Shown: one piece after another, positions 47,294-56,803 of the stretch
Layout of the letters: each line of letters opens with the position of its first letter
Numbering within the stretch: the first letter of the stretch is position 1
NCBI GenBank assembly: GCA_021234155.1
Contig: JAJEKV010000006.1
Coordinates: forward strand, 25,114,883 to 25,178,882
Source of the DNA: Isoetes taiwanensis
Lineage: Eukaryota; Streptophyta; Lycopodiopsida; Isoetales; Isoetaceae
DNA: 64,000 bases
Direction: 5' to 3'
Notes under the pieces: model-generated
Seen by the model: the letters and a program-made list of their open reading frames with translations, nothing else
What the model was told of the DNA's origin: nothing
Databases searched by the model: none
Translations under genes and position numbers: made by a program

Positions 47294-47423
47294 GCATAAC
47301 TTCATGCCCCAACCTCTTAGTTGATGTAAAACATACTTGAACAGGGGCATATCCAGCAGGGGTCACAGGCGCTGGTGGAGAAACAGGAGGTGTTGCAAGC
47401 ATATCCAGCACCATATGGATCAT
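47184..47423 (-). pseudogene. Second PPR fragment with Pro-rich lead
   Basis: The minus-strand frame starts with a Pro-rich stretch (TPPVSPPAPVTPAGYAPVQV) and passes into VLSDHVICLFAYHGDGNLVE, the duplicated PPR repeat. The Pro-rich part is not PPR-like and was probably joined by rearrangement. Confidence 0.45.
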
Positions 47424-47576
47424 ATGGAGTCCCTAGTGCTACGCAACTATATACACATGCATACAACCATCATTTCACATGTTTTGAAATGAGTTCAACT
47501 ACCGTGACAATCTCCGAATTGTGGTGGCCATGCAAGCACAGGTGGGAAAATAAATGCTGGAGGAGGGCACAATCAC

Positions 47577-47627
47577 CTCTTGTCCACATCCGTTTGCTCT
47601 GATCATATGCTCCTCCATTGTTTATTC
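47577..47627 (-). CDS. Candidate 51-base exon, unrecognised
   Basis: A GTTACAG acceptor and a GTGATT donor enclose INNGGAYDQSKRMWTRG. The short exon with good splice sites lies on the same strand as the candidate exons at 44 kb. Support is weak without transcript data. Confidence 0.25.
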
Positions 47628-48241
47628 CTGTAACACGAAAAAACCACAAACGGCCTTTTAGATCAACCTTCAATGTTCGCCATTGGAGCTCAAAACTAGT
47701 ATCACTTTCTAAAAGCTTAGCATAACCTGCGAATTCAGTTTGCTTCCTTCTTGTTAGACCCACGACTGCGATGTACAGTAGTAGCGATGCATGGAGTTGC
47801 CGGAATTCCGACTTTCTATCATGTTAAGAAGAGTCTCTTCTAACGAACGGCCAAGATAGAAGCCCTCTTCCTAAATTCTAACGTTCCAGATCAAAAGCCC
47901 TAATTTTCACACCTTTCTAAAACCTCCCCTGCACCTCCCCATCCAGAATAGACGGCCAGGATTCGCCCTGCCCCTTCCATCCTACGGCTTAGGAGCATGG
48001 TTCATGACTCCATCTATGACCATGCATCAGCCCATCCATGCATCCCTATGAGCTGTCAAGATCTTTACCATTCATGTTTAAAGCGGACGGTGGGGATTCA
48101 AGGGAGTCCATGGGGTATGCATGCACATGGGTTGTGCATGAGGGGGCATAACAAACCCCCCTCATGCGATATAACTATATTAATATTAGGATATTACATT
48201 CCATTTATACATAGTTCATAAAAAATGTAGAGCGGTACTCA

Positions 48242-48293
48242 TATAAATATATACTGACATTTTGAAATTGAAACCTGTCAGTATAAATTTATA
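48242..48293. repeat. Imperfect inverted repeat (hairpin)
   Basis: Arms 48242-48259 (TATAAATATATACTGACA) and 48276-48293 (TGTCAGTATAAATTTATA) pair at 16 of 18 positions around a 16-base loop. The right arm overlaps the stop codon of the methylase-like remnant. Confidence 0.75.
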
Positions 48294-48740
48294 CGAAGGG
48301 AGGTGGTTCTTCCCAGTCCACGAGGCTCTCGTCTCCCTTTGGATCTGTTTCTTGAGAGGCCACAAAGCCAGAGACACCTGCTTCTGATTCCAATCTTATT
48401 GGAACAAGCTGCTTGGCAGGCTCTAGCTCAACTAGTTCTAGATCCACAAACTCCATCTCCTCATCTTTTCTTCCTATTGGAGGCTAGATTTTAGTGTAAG
48501 TGCCTTTGACATCCCCAGCACCATTCTTTGGACCCAATTCCTCATTTTCATCAGGAAAGGACTCACAGGAACTTATTCTGGTCTTGATGAAACTGATCTT
48601 GTCTGGGTCTATGTTAACTGACACCACATTATGCCCCTGCTTAAGTGCGCAAATTGTTGTGGTGCCAGTTCCAGAAAAAAGCGTCCAGAACCCAGTCCAC
48701 TGGGCGTGAAAAATCATTGTATTAGATTATTAATAAGCCT
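48289..48740 (-). pseudogene. DNA N4/N6-methylase-like C-terminal remnant
   Basis: On the minus strand, DWVLDAF, then (after one extra T in a six-base run at 48675-48680) FSGTGTTTICALKQGHNVVS, then NIDPDKISFIKTRI, form the SAM-binding motif I and the acidic end of strand 2 of an N4/N6-type DNA methylase. The frame continues through one TAG at 48484-48486 into EEMEFVDLELVELEPAKQLV and ends LVDWEEPPPFV with a TAA at 48289. The acidic tail looks like a genuine C-terminus. The catalytic (D/S)PPY motif is not found upstream. The remnant is broken by one frameshift and one stop. Other Rossmann methyltransferases remain possible. Confidence 0.5.
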
Positions 48741-48766
48741 TTGAGGCTTCTGGTAGTGGGACATTC

Positions 48767-49126
48767 TCATCCAGATTGACCATATAAGGCAATCACACAC
48801 AAGATGAAAAGCTCGTTTTTTTTGTAGTGTGGAACATGCAACAATGTAAATAACGAGCAGAATTTGCTGGCTAGAGACAGAGAGGTGCCAAGTAAGGTTT
48901 CCAACCAAGACCATGCCAACCGAAGACGCTCACACAAGAAGAAGCAATGCTGAATAGTCTCAAACCTTTGCTGACGTAAAGAAAAGGGCTTTAAAAGTTC
49001 TAGATCGTAGATAGCAATTCTAGTTTGTGGGGTATGCTCGTACACGTTTGAATATATTGTATATAAGTTTGAATATATTGTATAGCAAGGCTTACGAAAT
49101 ACTATAAGGTTTGAGGCAATATACAA
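48767..49126 (-). pseudogene. Non-LTR retrotransposon C-terminal (zf-RVT) fragment
   Basis: The minus-strand frame contains FETIQHCFFLCERLRLAWSW, the H-x-F-x2-C pattern of the zf-RVT domain found at the end of plant LINE polyproteins. The same pattern (VETIEHYFFLC) occurs at 55608. It is not part of the large LINE at 49.3-53.2 kb, which has its own zinc knuckle. Confidence 0.6.
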
Positions 49127-49129
49127 AAT

Positions 49130-49310
49130 GGTGTTAATTTTCTACATGTATTATATGATTTTATGGAGTACAAAAAGGGCTCTTATTGCCCTATGTCACC
49201 CCTCTTGTGAATATGCATCCAAACCAAAGAGGATTTCAGGGGGAATTTAATTTAAAAGTGTTGGGTGCAAAGGTTTAGGGTTATGTGTTGTTACAACATT
49301 AAAGAATAGA
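49130..49310 (+). repeat. Foldback-family repeat, third locus
   Basis: AGGGCTCTTATTGCCCTATG, then GCATCCAAACCAAAGAGGAT and a GGGGGAATTTAATTT run, are the reverse-complement form of the repeat at 13980-14150. It sits directly beside the 3' end of the LINE. Confidence 0.5.
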
Positions 49311-49398
49311 ATAGAATAGAATATGATTTTATCGTCCACGGAGACCAACTGGCCTATGGGACCCAAGTACAAAGAGAGAGCAGCAGGCGTATTACTAC

Positions 49399-49456
49399 CA
49401 GGATTAAAAAACCCCCGCCCCGAAGGGTTTTCGGGGGAAAAACCTTAGTAGCAATA
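49399..49456 (-). repeat. Hairpin in the LINE 3' region
   Basis: On the plus strand GGATTAAAAAACCCCC and a CCGAAGGGTTTTCGGGGG hairpin are flanked by ATTACTAC and GTAGCAAT, which pair with each other. A structurally equivalent site lies at 56461-56543. Confidence 0.55.
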
Positions 49457-49626
49457 AGGATCTTGCGACATCTTGCCTGATTATATACATAATCACAAAT
49501 GCGGTGAGGTTAATGTCGGGACGGGGGCATAAGCGAAGTCCAGCGTATCCATTACCTCCGGAGGTACGATCCCAACAAGCCCTACAGAGGCGTGCTTAGT
49601 AGCTCATGCAAGGCGATGGGGCACAA

Positions 49627-50287
49627 CTAACCCGAGCATACCGGAGCCCGGATATGCTCGTCTGAGCACGGACGAGCACGGAGGGCATGACTTTCATCCT
49701 CAATAGCGCCTTTGTTGGCAAAGCATTGGCGGACTCTCGTCCTCCGCGGCTCCGAATCCATCTCCCCTGTCTCAATGCGGAGGTGGTGTGCACTGTCTTG
49801 AATGGAAGCAATCACCCTGCGCTTTTCATGGGTAGATGGGTGCGGTGTAGTGGTGTGGGCCCCTCGTGAGCATGGGATTAACCTGGCATTGTCGATAATT
49901 TGCCACCTTGACATGTGCCGGGGCCTCTGCATCCCAAAGCTTGGCCATGAAGCAAGCATCCAATCTTGCTTCAAGGCGTGGCGTTCCTTTGGTGTATGCA
50001 CGGTCCACATCGTGTGCCTGCACATTCCATAGCGAGAACCAGCGGGCTTGCTTGTCTTTCCGGCGGGCTTTGAGTCGCCGGGCCCATCGCCCTTCGCCAA
50101 AGCAAGGTTGGGCAGCGTAGGGCTTCATCCATAGCCACCACCTTACGGAAGTAAATAATGACGCGTTCAGTAGCACCCCCTCGTAATGGAAGGGAAGTCT
50201 CTGGAGCAAAGATCGATATGGGACCGTGGATTTCACTCCCGGTGCGGGGCCAAGAAGGCCTATACGTACTGCTCTAGATGGTTCCAA
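49627..50287 (-). pseudogene. LINE C-terminal domain with zinc knuckle
   Basis: Overlapping frames continue after the RT; near the end, EDESHALRARPCSDEH is a degenerate form of the Cys/His zinc knuckle typical of LINE C-termini. The first Cys pair is damaged. Confidence 0.55.
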
Positions 50288-50493
50288 GTGGTGGGGATAT
50301 ATTTGGCCCCCACATACGCCCCATAGAGGAGGACCGGTTCAACCAAGGCCACGAACAAGTGTGCTGGTAACCCCATGCATCTGACTCCGCCTTGTTTTGT
50401 TGTTTTGCATTGCATCTGGGGCTTTCCGACTAAAGTGACCCGTAACGATGGAGGCATCCCGGTGTGGTAGTAGAAAACTCAATGCCCAAATAC

Positions 50494-51345
50494 TTATAAG
50501 ATCGAGCCACCTCCACTACCCCTTTTGGTAAGTGAATGAGGGAAGGCGTGGGTCTTAGGGATGATGGGGACCAGCGACACCCTTGTCTTGGCCAAGTTAA
50601 CTCTCATGTCGCTGAATTGAGAAAGTGTCCAAAGCATCCAAGTGGCGTTGCATGTCCTCCGGGGGTATATGCGGCAGGTCAACATCATCGATATATGAGT
50701 TGCCGGATTATGTGGTGCATCAAGTGGCGCCTCCCGGTGCTCACTTAGCCATTCTTCTAGCCGGTCAATGTACGCCGAACAAATTGTCGGGGATAGAGGG
50801 CAGCCCTGGCGCACCCCAATGCTACTAACAACGGGCTCCCCGACAAGTGAGACGACAGGAGCAAGCCTCGTATAGTGCGTATATATATTCTACGCAAGTC
50901 GGACGGGGTCCCTAGTCGCCTCAATCTGTCCCACAACTTATCCCGCGGCACCGCGGTCAAAAGCCTTTGCGAAATCCACAAAGCAAAGACAGCATTCTCG
51001 GGCGCCGATTAGGCTATCCTCTATGAGTGTTCGCAGAGTGAAGATATGGTCAATAGTAGAATGCCGGGCGGAAGCCTCAGCTCGTTGAGAGCCAGCACTT
51101 CTCCATCCTCTCTGCCCCAAAGTGTCAATCGCCGCCAAGAATCCCAGGCAAGCAACTTGGCAAAGGCAGAACCCGACCATAATGGTAACGATAGTGGGTC
51201 GGGTGGGGTCCCCTTTGTATATGGGCACAACTCTACGGTAGTCCGGTCGCGGGTAAACCTTCTTGCAATGCCTGTTGAAGAGTCTTTGTGAGAAGAAGCA
51301 CCATTGGGGGCCCGCCCACTTGAGAAGCTGCTGCACGCATACCAT
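50494..51345 (-). pseudogene. LINE reverse transcriptase, frameshifted
   Basis: Readable blocks in order: VVPIYKGDP, then AFAKLLAWDS in another frame, then STIDHIFTLRTLIEDS and CCLCFVDFAKAFD (first catalytic Asp), PRDKLWDRLRRLGTPSDLRR, MRQGCPLSPTICSAYIDRLE, and the active box YIDD, which lies out of frame at 50684-50695. All are standard non-LTR RT blocks. At least four frame changes break the gene. Confidence 0.88.
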
Positions 51346-51959
51346 CCGTCTGCTTTGCCTTTTCCCTAGCGTTGCGTGCCCATTATGACATCCCTTGGAA
51401 TGACCCGATTACTAGGTCTCATGGGGTGCGGTGCCCGGCTTCCCATTGGGTCATACAACCGCTTGCAAGTATCTCACCCATTGTTCCGGTAATATTTCCT
51501 CGTGGGTTGTGCAAGGCTTACTCAAGACCTTTCTCCGTAAGGCCCTAGGGTGGCGGGTCTAGAAGACCAAACATCGGCCGAGTTCCCAAGGTACCCGGCT
51601 TTCTTGGTCTTGAGGAAGGAGCGGTATTGATCGGGACGGCACAACGGGCAAATGGTGGGTCCAAAGACTTGGCGGAGCCATGGTTTCAGCTCCCGACATT
51701 CGATCATCGAACCCGGTGATTGCGGGGGGAAGGTGGTTTGCAGCCCCCGTGGATCGTTGAGGCGACCTCTCCCCAAAGCATCATCCCCTACCCTCGCTGA
51801 GCCGGGTAAATGTGCCGTGTTGTTGAAGTGTGGGGAGTTGCAAACACTCCGGCGGCTCATGCTCAAGCATCCTCGCATAGACCGCATGATCATAGTCCGG
51901 GACGAACCGCGGGTACATGGGGTGTTGGGGCAATGGGTGCTCGGTTGGCGCCAATCTAT

Positions 51960-52786
51960 CCGCAAGAATAGGGCCGATGGTCGGAGTCTACTTCCTGCGT
52001 CCGCCACGCCCCGGACATCGAAGGCGAAAGTGATCAAGTGTAGGCATTGCTCGCTGCGCTAGCACGTAATCCACCACACCGGTGCGCCACGGTTCTCCCC
52101 GTTTACAAGTGAAGCGGGGCCGGAGGGCCGGCCATCGTGCCGACCATTGCAAATGACCGGGTCAAAGATCTTGCGCCGACCTTGTTGCCAGGCCATACCG
52201 TGTCACCGGTCGTCATCCGCGCCTTTGGCCAAACCATCTCTGCGGGGTCCATTTGCAACACATCCTCGACTAGAGGTCTAATTTTGGGATCCGCTCCCCT
52301 TTGTGCGATTGAAATCTCAAGCAACATGACCTTGCCCAATTGCATGCTGGCCAGTATGTCATCATATAGATCGACATAGGGCTCTCGCCTGTCCACATCC
52401 GCGCGTGTGGTAAAAGTTACTCTCGGCATGTGGGAAGTAGCAAGCCGCCACAAAGAGAGGGTTGCCATCGCCGTTTTCGCACTTTCATTACCCATGGTAT
52501 CTGTTGTGCTCGTACGCCTTACCGCAGGGGAGACCGATTGGGCCAAGGCCGCCCGGTAGTAACACGCAATTCCTCCGGTGTCCTCGTTTCCGGTGCACTC
52601 ATTGAAGGCGATTGTGGCGGTATCCGGCAAATCAGGTAGCTGTGACAAAGATGTTCCCATGTTTCCATGAGGAAGATAAGGTCCATGTCCATGGCGGCGG
52701 AATTGAGATCGTCCCCTTACGCCATGGAAAGCCCGCGGCAATTCCGGGGATACCCGCGGCGAGGCACGATCCCTATTTAGTGGCAT
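51960..52786 (-). pseudogene. LINE APE-type endonuclease, frameshifted
   Basis: The frame 52103-52786 contains IACYYRAALAQSVS and, in a shifted reading at 52308-52316, the DFN core of the GDFN motif (LLEIS in the frame as it stands). The terminal catalytic SDHRP motif is found out of frame at about 51971-51986 (VDSDHRPYSCG). Both are required residues of the endonuclease that nicks target DNA for target-primed reverse transcription. At least two frame changes separate them. Confidence 0.75.
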
Positions 52787-53181
52787 GCATAAACCCCACT
52801 TCAGTCCGGTGGTAGTGGTGGTCCCTGGGGGAGCGGAAGATGTGGATGCATGTGCGTGATTTGGGGCCCCTCAGAGGGGACTCGAGGGGCGGAGTGCACT
52901 GATCCCTGTTTGGTGCTCAATTCGCATCCTTCCCCAGGACCAGCCCCGCCGCTCCCTCCATGCGGCGGTCCCCTCGACTTTGGCCGGCTCACGCTTCGGG
53001 TCCTGTCTTTGGGGTCAAGTCCTCGCCAGCGTCTGCAGCCGCCCCCTTCAACAGAGGCCGACAGCAGATGGCCACCCCTCGACACGCTCTCAACTGTGAA
53101 GATGACCACTTTGGGAGGCCATCGGTATTTGAATTCCATGGCGACTCGCCTTTCAATGGTCACGTGTGCCGGGAACATCAT

Positions 53182-53980
53182 CCGTCCAAGATCATTAATG
53201 CGAGCTCCGGAAGTGAGATGTTCTCCCGACTCTCACGCCGCCAGCCTCGACTACCACATTGCGGCTCTGCGTCTGTTCACGAGTTCTGGGGCCGCACCGT
53301 GTGTTGGTTGGTGGGTGAGGCATGCCGTGGCGGGCCGGGTGGTGGCGGCGGCGTGTCGGGATTGTCCGCAACATGTGTTCCGGGTTGACGTCCACGTAGG
53401 TTGGTGGGTTTTCGAGGGGTTGGTGTGTTCTTTCCGCGTGGTTTACGTTTCTCCTGAGTCCGAGCTTAGCTCTTGCAGGCGTTGTCATGTCTTGCCATCT
53501 CGCGTGCAATGGCGGAGTTGCTCATGTGCTCTCAAGATGGAGGCCCTTTGCCTTGCCGGGCAACGGCCCGGCGCCCGCTAGCTCCCCTAGCTCCCGTACT
53601 AAATCCTTACTCCGAGCGTTACGCACGGCTAGCTTCCAAAGCACTGGAATCCTTGTCTCCGGTGGCGGCCTCCGCGAACCCTCGGCGGGAGGGCTGTGCT
53701 CTCCCGTGTCAGCGGCCTTAGCCTCCTCAACCTCGGCACGGATCCGGGGGCAGGGTTGCAGTGTCTCTCGCTTCTACCGGTTCTGTCCTGCGTCCACATG
53801 AAAGCTCGCTTGGGCCACGGTGTTGAAAGGTGTGTGTTGTACTCTTATTGAAGGTTACGAGAATGTTTTACTAATTCATACCCTAGTTCTGATGGTGTTG
53901 TTGATGAAAGTCCAGACACCAATATAGGGATTGGCGTATGTTTTAGTAAGTATTCGATTGGTCTCGTCTTCTTGGCCGGA
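53182..53980. other. GC-rich sequence upstream of the LINE, no recognised gene
   Basis: Long frames occur on both strands because stops are rare in GC-rich DNA. None shows a domain. It may hold the LINE 5' region or another decayed element. Confidence 0.4.
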
Positions 53981-53982
53981 AA

Positions 53983-54345
53983 TTTTGATCTGGTCATATC
54001 TCTCGCATCCGATTGTCGATTTTCATGTGCTTGGGCTTGTTGGAAAGCTGGTTTAGAGATCTTTCCAGCGGTGTATGGTACCTGCGTGATGTTTGGCTTT
54101 GTTTACGTGCTCAAATTGGCACTTTTTCGGGCTGTGTGCTAGGGTTTACGTGGCAACCCGGTAGACACTTCGACCGGATTTGTATCTCTCACATCCGGTG
54201 TCGATTTTTTATCCGCTTGGGCTTGTTGGAAGAGAGCTTTCTAAAGGTGTATGATACGCATGCTTGTCTTTGTTTACGTGCTCAAATCTGCACTTTTCCC
54301 GCCGTGGTGCTAGGGTCTTTGTGGCGTAGGGTACACACCCGGATA
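53983..54345. repeat. About 180-bp tandem repeat, two units
   Basis: ATATCTCTCGCATCCG...CTTGGGCTTGTTGGA...GTTTACGTGCTCAAAT recurs 171-186 bases downstream, with indels between. The two units run from about 53983 and 54169. Confidence 0.8.
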
Positions 54346-55185
54346 TCCAGAGTCGTCGCCCAAGTCATACCCCAAGTCATGGCCACGGAACCGATCCGTG
54401 TGTGGACCCACACTTGGTTGGTGAGCTACCTCGAGACCACACCAACCCATCCGGGAAGGCCCAAACACACCAACCAGGTTGGCGCCCGCCTTGAGAGAGC
54501 CCTCCGGGAAGACCATGAAGCGGGACCACCGGGGAAGAGGCCCCGGGCGAGGGAGAGACGTCTTCCATGAAGAGGGAGGCTCGAGCCAAGGCCCGGTCGA
54601 CCAGGCGGGCCACCGAGGGCAATCCGCCCGGTCGAACCTTGGAGCCGCGATCCAGCGAGGGTTGAGGCCAGCGGTGCACGCCCTTGCGAGCCTCCCCGAG
54701 AGGTGGAGAACATAACATCTCTGGATGTTGCAGCAATTGGTGCGTAAAAAAGCGGCGAATCCGTAATTGGAGGATCGCGATACGACGAGCATGATGATAG
54801 CATCCACTTGCTACAATTTGACAGACAGCAATACCAGCAGGAGCTTGCAGATATGAGGGGGCGTGTAGACGCTCTCTGAACCACATAAAACAATGATATT
54901 GACAACACATGGTGAATGATAATAGGTGATGAACCATTGGGAATGCTAATGATTCCATTAGTTGAACAATCAAGGCCATAAAAAAGGGAATTTAGAGATA
55001 AAAGCAATAATTATGATGATCTGTGAGAATGAAGATACTATAAACCCTCTAAACTAGGATGTAGATGCCTTTTATGCATGTAATAGTGGAACAATAGACT
55101 CTTGTTGTAATGGTGGGGCAGAAATATTTGGGGCATCTTTGCTAGATATTGATCAAGAGATAAAGGTGATTTAAAAAGTTTACCT
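54346..55185. other. GC-rich to AT-rich transition, no recognised gene
   Basis: Overlapping frames of 165 to 200 codons on the minus strand (54310-55007) occur in three phases over the same bases and have no domain. The GC content falls sharply near 54780. Confidence 0.4.
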
Positions 55186-55189
55186 TCAG

Positions 55190-55326
55190 ATTCATTCCTA
55201 TGCATATATGTGGTTGTGCTCAATTGGATCATTTTGTCCACTAAGGTTATAGTCTTGTGATTGCATTTTATTTTGTTACAATTTTTTGATTAATGAATTA
55301 AGTTTGTTGTCCTCCAAAAAAAAAAG
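55190..55326 (+). mobile_element. 3' end of a second non-LTR family, with poly(A)
   Basis: CTCAATTGGATCATTTTGTCCACTAAGGTTATAGTC and an ATTAATGAATTAAG tail precede a run of 11 A at about 55316-55326. The same 3' end appears at 56100-56215 (without the A run). This is the signature of a 5'-truncated LINE insertion. Confidence 0.65.
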
Positions 55327-55599
55327 AGGGTGGGGGGAGAAAGATATTTCTCCATAGTATAGAATAGAGGCAGGATAATATGCTTACTTGGATATGCTAT
55401 GAGAGGATGACAACATAGCACGTAGTGTCCTCAATGTACAAGCCGCTTCTTGACGGTGCGGTTAGTTCCTCAACCACAATAGATACTTGTGTGGAGAGAA
55501 ATTGCTATAGGCCAAAGTGGCAATGTTGTGGCGGGCCATCATTGCTCTAGGATGCATGTCTTAGTCTGTAAGTTAGATCCTTGGATTTAGAGCTCTAAC

Positions 55600-56225
55600 C
55601 CATTTGCATGCATAAGGTGGAAACTATTGAGCATTATTTCTTCTTGTGTGCATCTTCGAGCAGTGCGGTTTTGGTTCACAATCCTTTTTGGAATTTCTCT
55701 CACAAGCCAAGAAGTTCTTGTTTGTTTATCCCTCAAACATATTCTAAGCTAAGAAAGCAATCTTTTCATCTTTCTTCCAAGGTAGTTGCTTTGATTTGGC
55801 TATATGCCAGCTTTGGTCCTGTTTTGTTTCATCTTGTTTTATGAGAGGGCCTTGCCTCCTTGTCTTTTTGGTTCTGGGCCTAATGCCCTGCTCATTGTAC
55901 CATCACCTAGTCATTTGGTGGCTTCGTGGATGTTAAAATTTTATCCATCCGTCTATCTAATCCATTTTGAAGAGGAGAAATCTACCCGCGACTTACGTAT
56001 ATTTAAAGGTGTGGTGGCTCCTACTCCTTCATAATGCACGACTCTTCACTTGACCAAGCAAGGAAAGAATTGACGTAAAGCTTTTCTTCAAATACAATCT
56101 TATGCATGAGCAGGTGGTTTTACTCAATTGGACCAATTTATCCACTGGGGTTTTAGTCGTGTATCTGCATTATTATATGTTGTTGTTTTTGTTTGGTTAT
56201 TAAGTAAATTGGAGGGGGGGAGGGG
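55600..56225 (+). mobile_element. 5'-truncated non-LTR element, zf-RVT to 3' end
   Basis: The frame at 55608 reads VETIEHYFFLC, the zf-RVT pattern, and continues through a hydrophobic tail resembling the fragment at 48767-49126. The 3' end at 56100-56215 matches that of the copy ending at 55326. It ends in a G-rich run rather than poly(A). Confidence 0.6.
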
Positions 56226-56460
56226 GGGTGTGTGTAAGGGCATTGTACAAGCTCACTGATTCTAGAATGGGGCTCGCATGAAAACGACAAAAACCTCCCG
56301 ATAGATAGGCTTCTCATTCATCTTAGCAGATTTTCTACAGTGGTGGAGAGTGGGTAGCCGTACACAAGCAAACTACCCACGAAAAAATAAAGGGATTGTC
56401 GAATTATACAACTTGGACCCCCAAAAAATACAATGCTAATAGATGTGTGGTTTGTGTACT
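56226..56460. other. No recognised gene
   Basis: Contains the first copy of TCTAGAATGGGGCTCGCATG (56262), which recurs at 56979. No coding evidence. Confidence 0.4.
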
Positions 56461-56543
56461 TGCCGAAAGCTTATCACCGGGGATTAAAAATCCACGCCCT
56501 CTCGGGTTTTCGAGGAAAAACCCTAGTGATAAGCCTTCGGCAA
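56461..56543. repeat. Long hairpin: 18-bp arms around a nested GGGTTTT stem
   Basis: The plus strand has TTGCCGAAAGCTTATCAC, 49 bases, then GTGATAAGCCTTCGGCAA: the arms pair with one mismatch. Inside, GGGTTTT pairs with AAAACCC. The internal part resembles the hairpin in the LINE 3' region (49399-49456). Confidence 0.75.
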
Positions 56544-56803
56544 AGGGCTTGAACAAACGTAAGGCTAAAAAATCGCTCCAAAAAAACCCACGAATGGAGA
56601 AGTCGAAGCTGCCGTCGCTTGCCAACCTGTACCTGCACATCACCAACACTAGAACAAATGTGAACACAAACCTCCCAAAAGTGGAGGGGCTGATCATGCA
56701 TGCCACGCGACAACAAAAGAAAAACCTCTTCAAATAGAGGGGCTGATCACACGTCCCAGGCGACAAATATATTAAACAATTAAGGGGGGGAGGGTGGGTC
56801 AAA

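Larger units (their letters stand above)
49308..53181 (-). mobile_element. GC-rich LINE (APE endonuclease type), degraded
   Basis: The minus strand carries, in order, a Pro/Gly/Arg-rich upstream frame, an APE-like endonuclease, reverse transcriptase, a C-terminal zinc knuckle, a 3' region with a hairpin, and a short (TTCTA)n-type tail near 49308-49322. The domains are spread over several frames. The element is clearly richer in GC than the AT-rich host flanks. It cannot encode active protein. The clade is undetermined; the endonuclease and H-x3-DHIFTLR-type RT suit RTE- or L1-like lineages. The 5' end was not located. Confidence 0.85.

Noticed and set aside
52850-53581. 243-codon plus-strand frame in the GC-rich region
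   Set aside because: The LINE motifs are on the opposite strand or adjacent, long frames are expected by chance at this GC content, and no domain is present.
54310-55007. Three overlapping minus-strand frames of 165-200 codons
   Set aside because: They cover the same bases in all three phases, so at most one could be real; none has a domain.
56461-56543. Hairpin considered as a tRNA or known self-cleaving ribozyme
   Set aside because: It lacks tRNA arms and A/B boxes, and I could not match hammerhead or twister core nucleotides.
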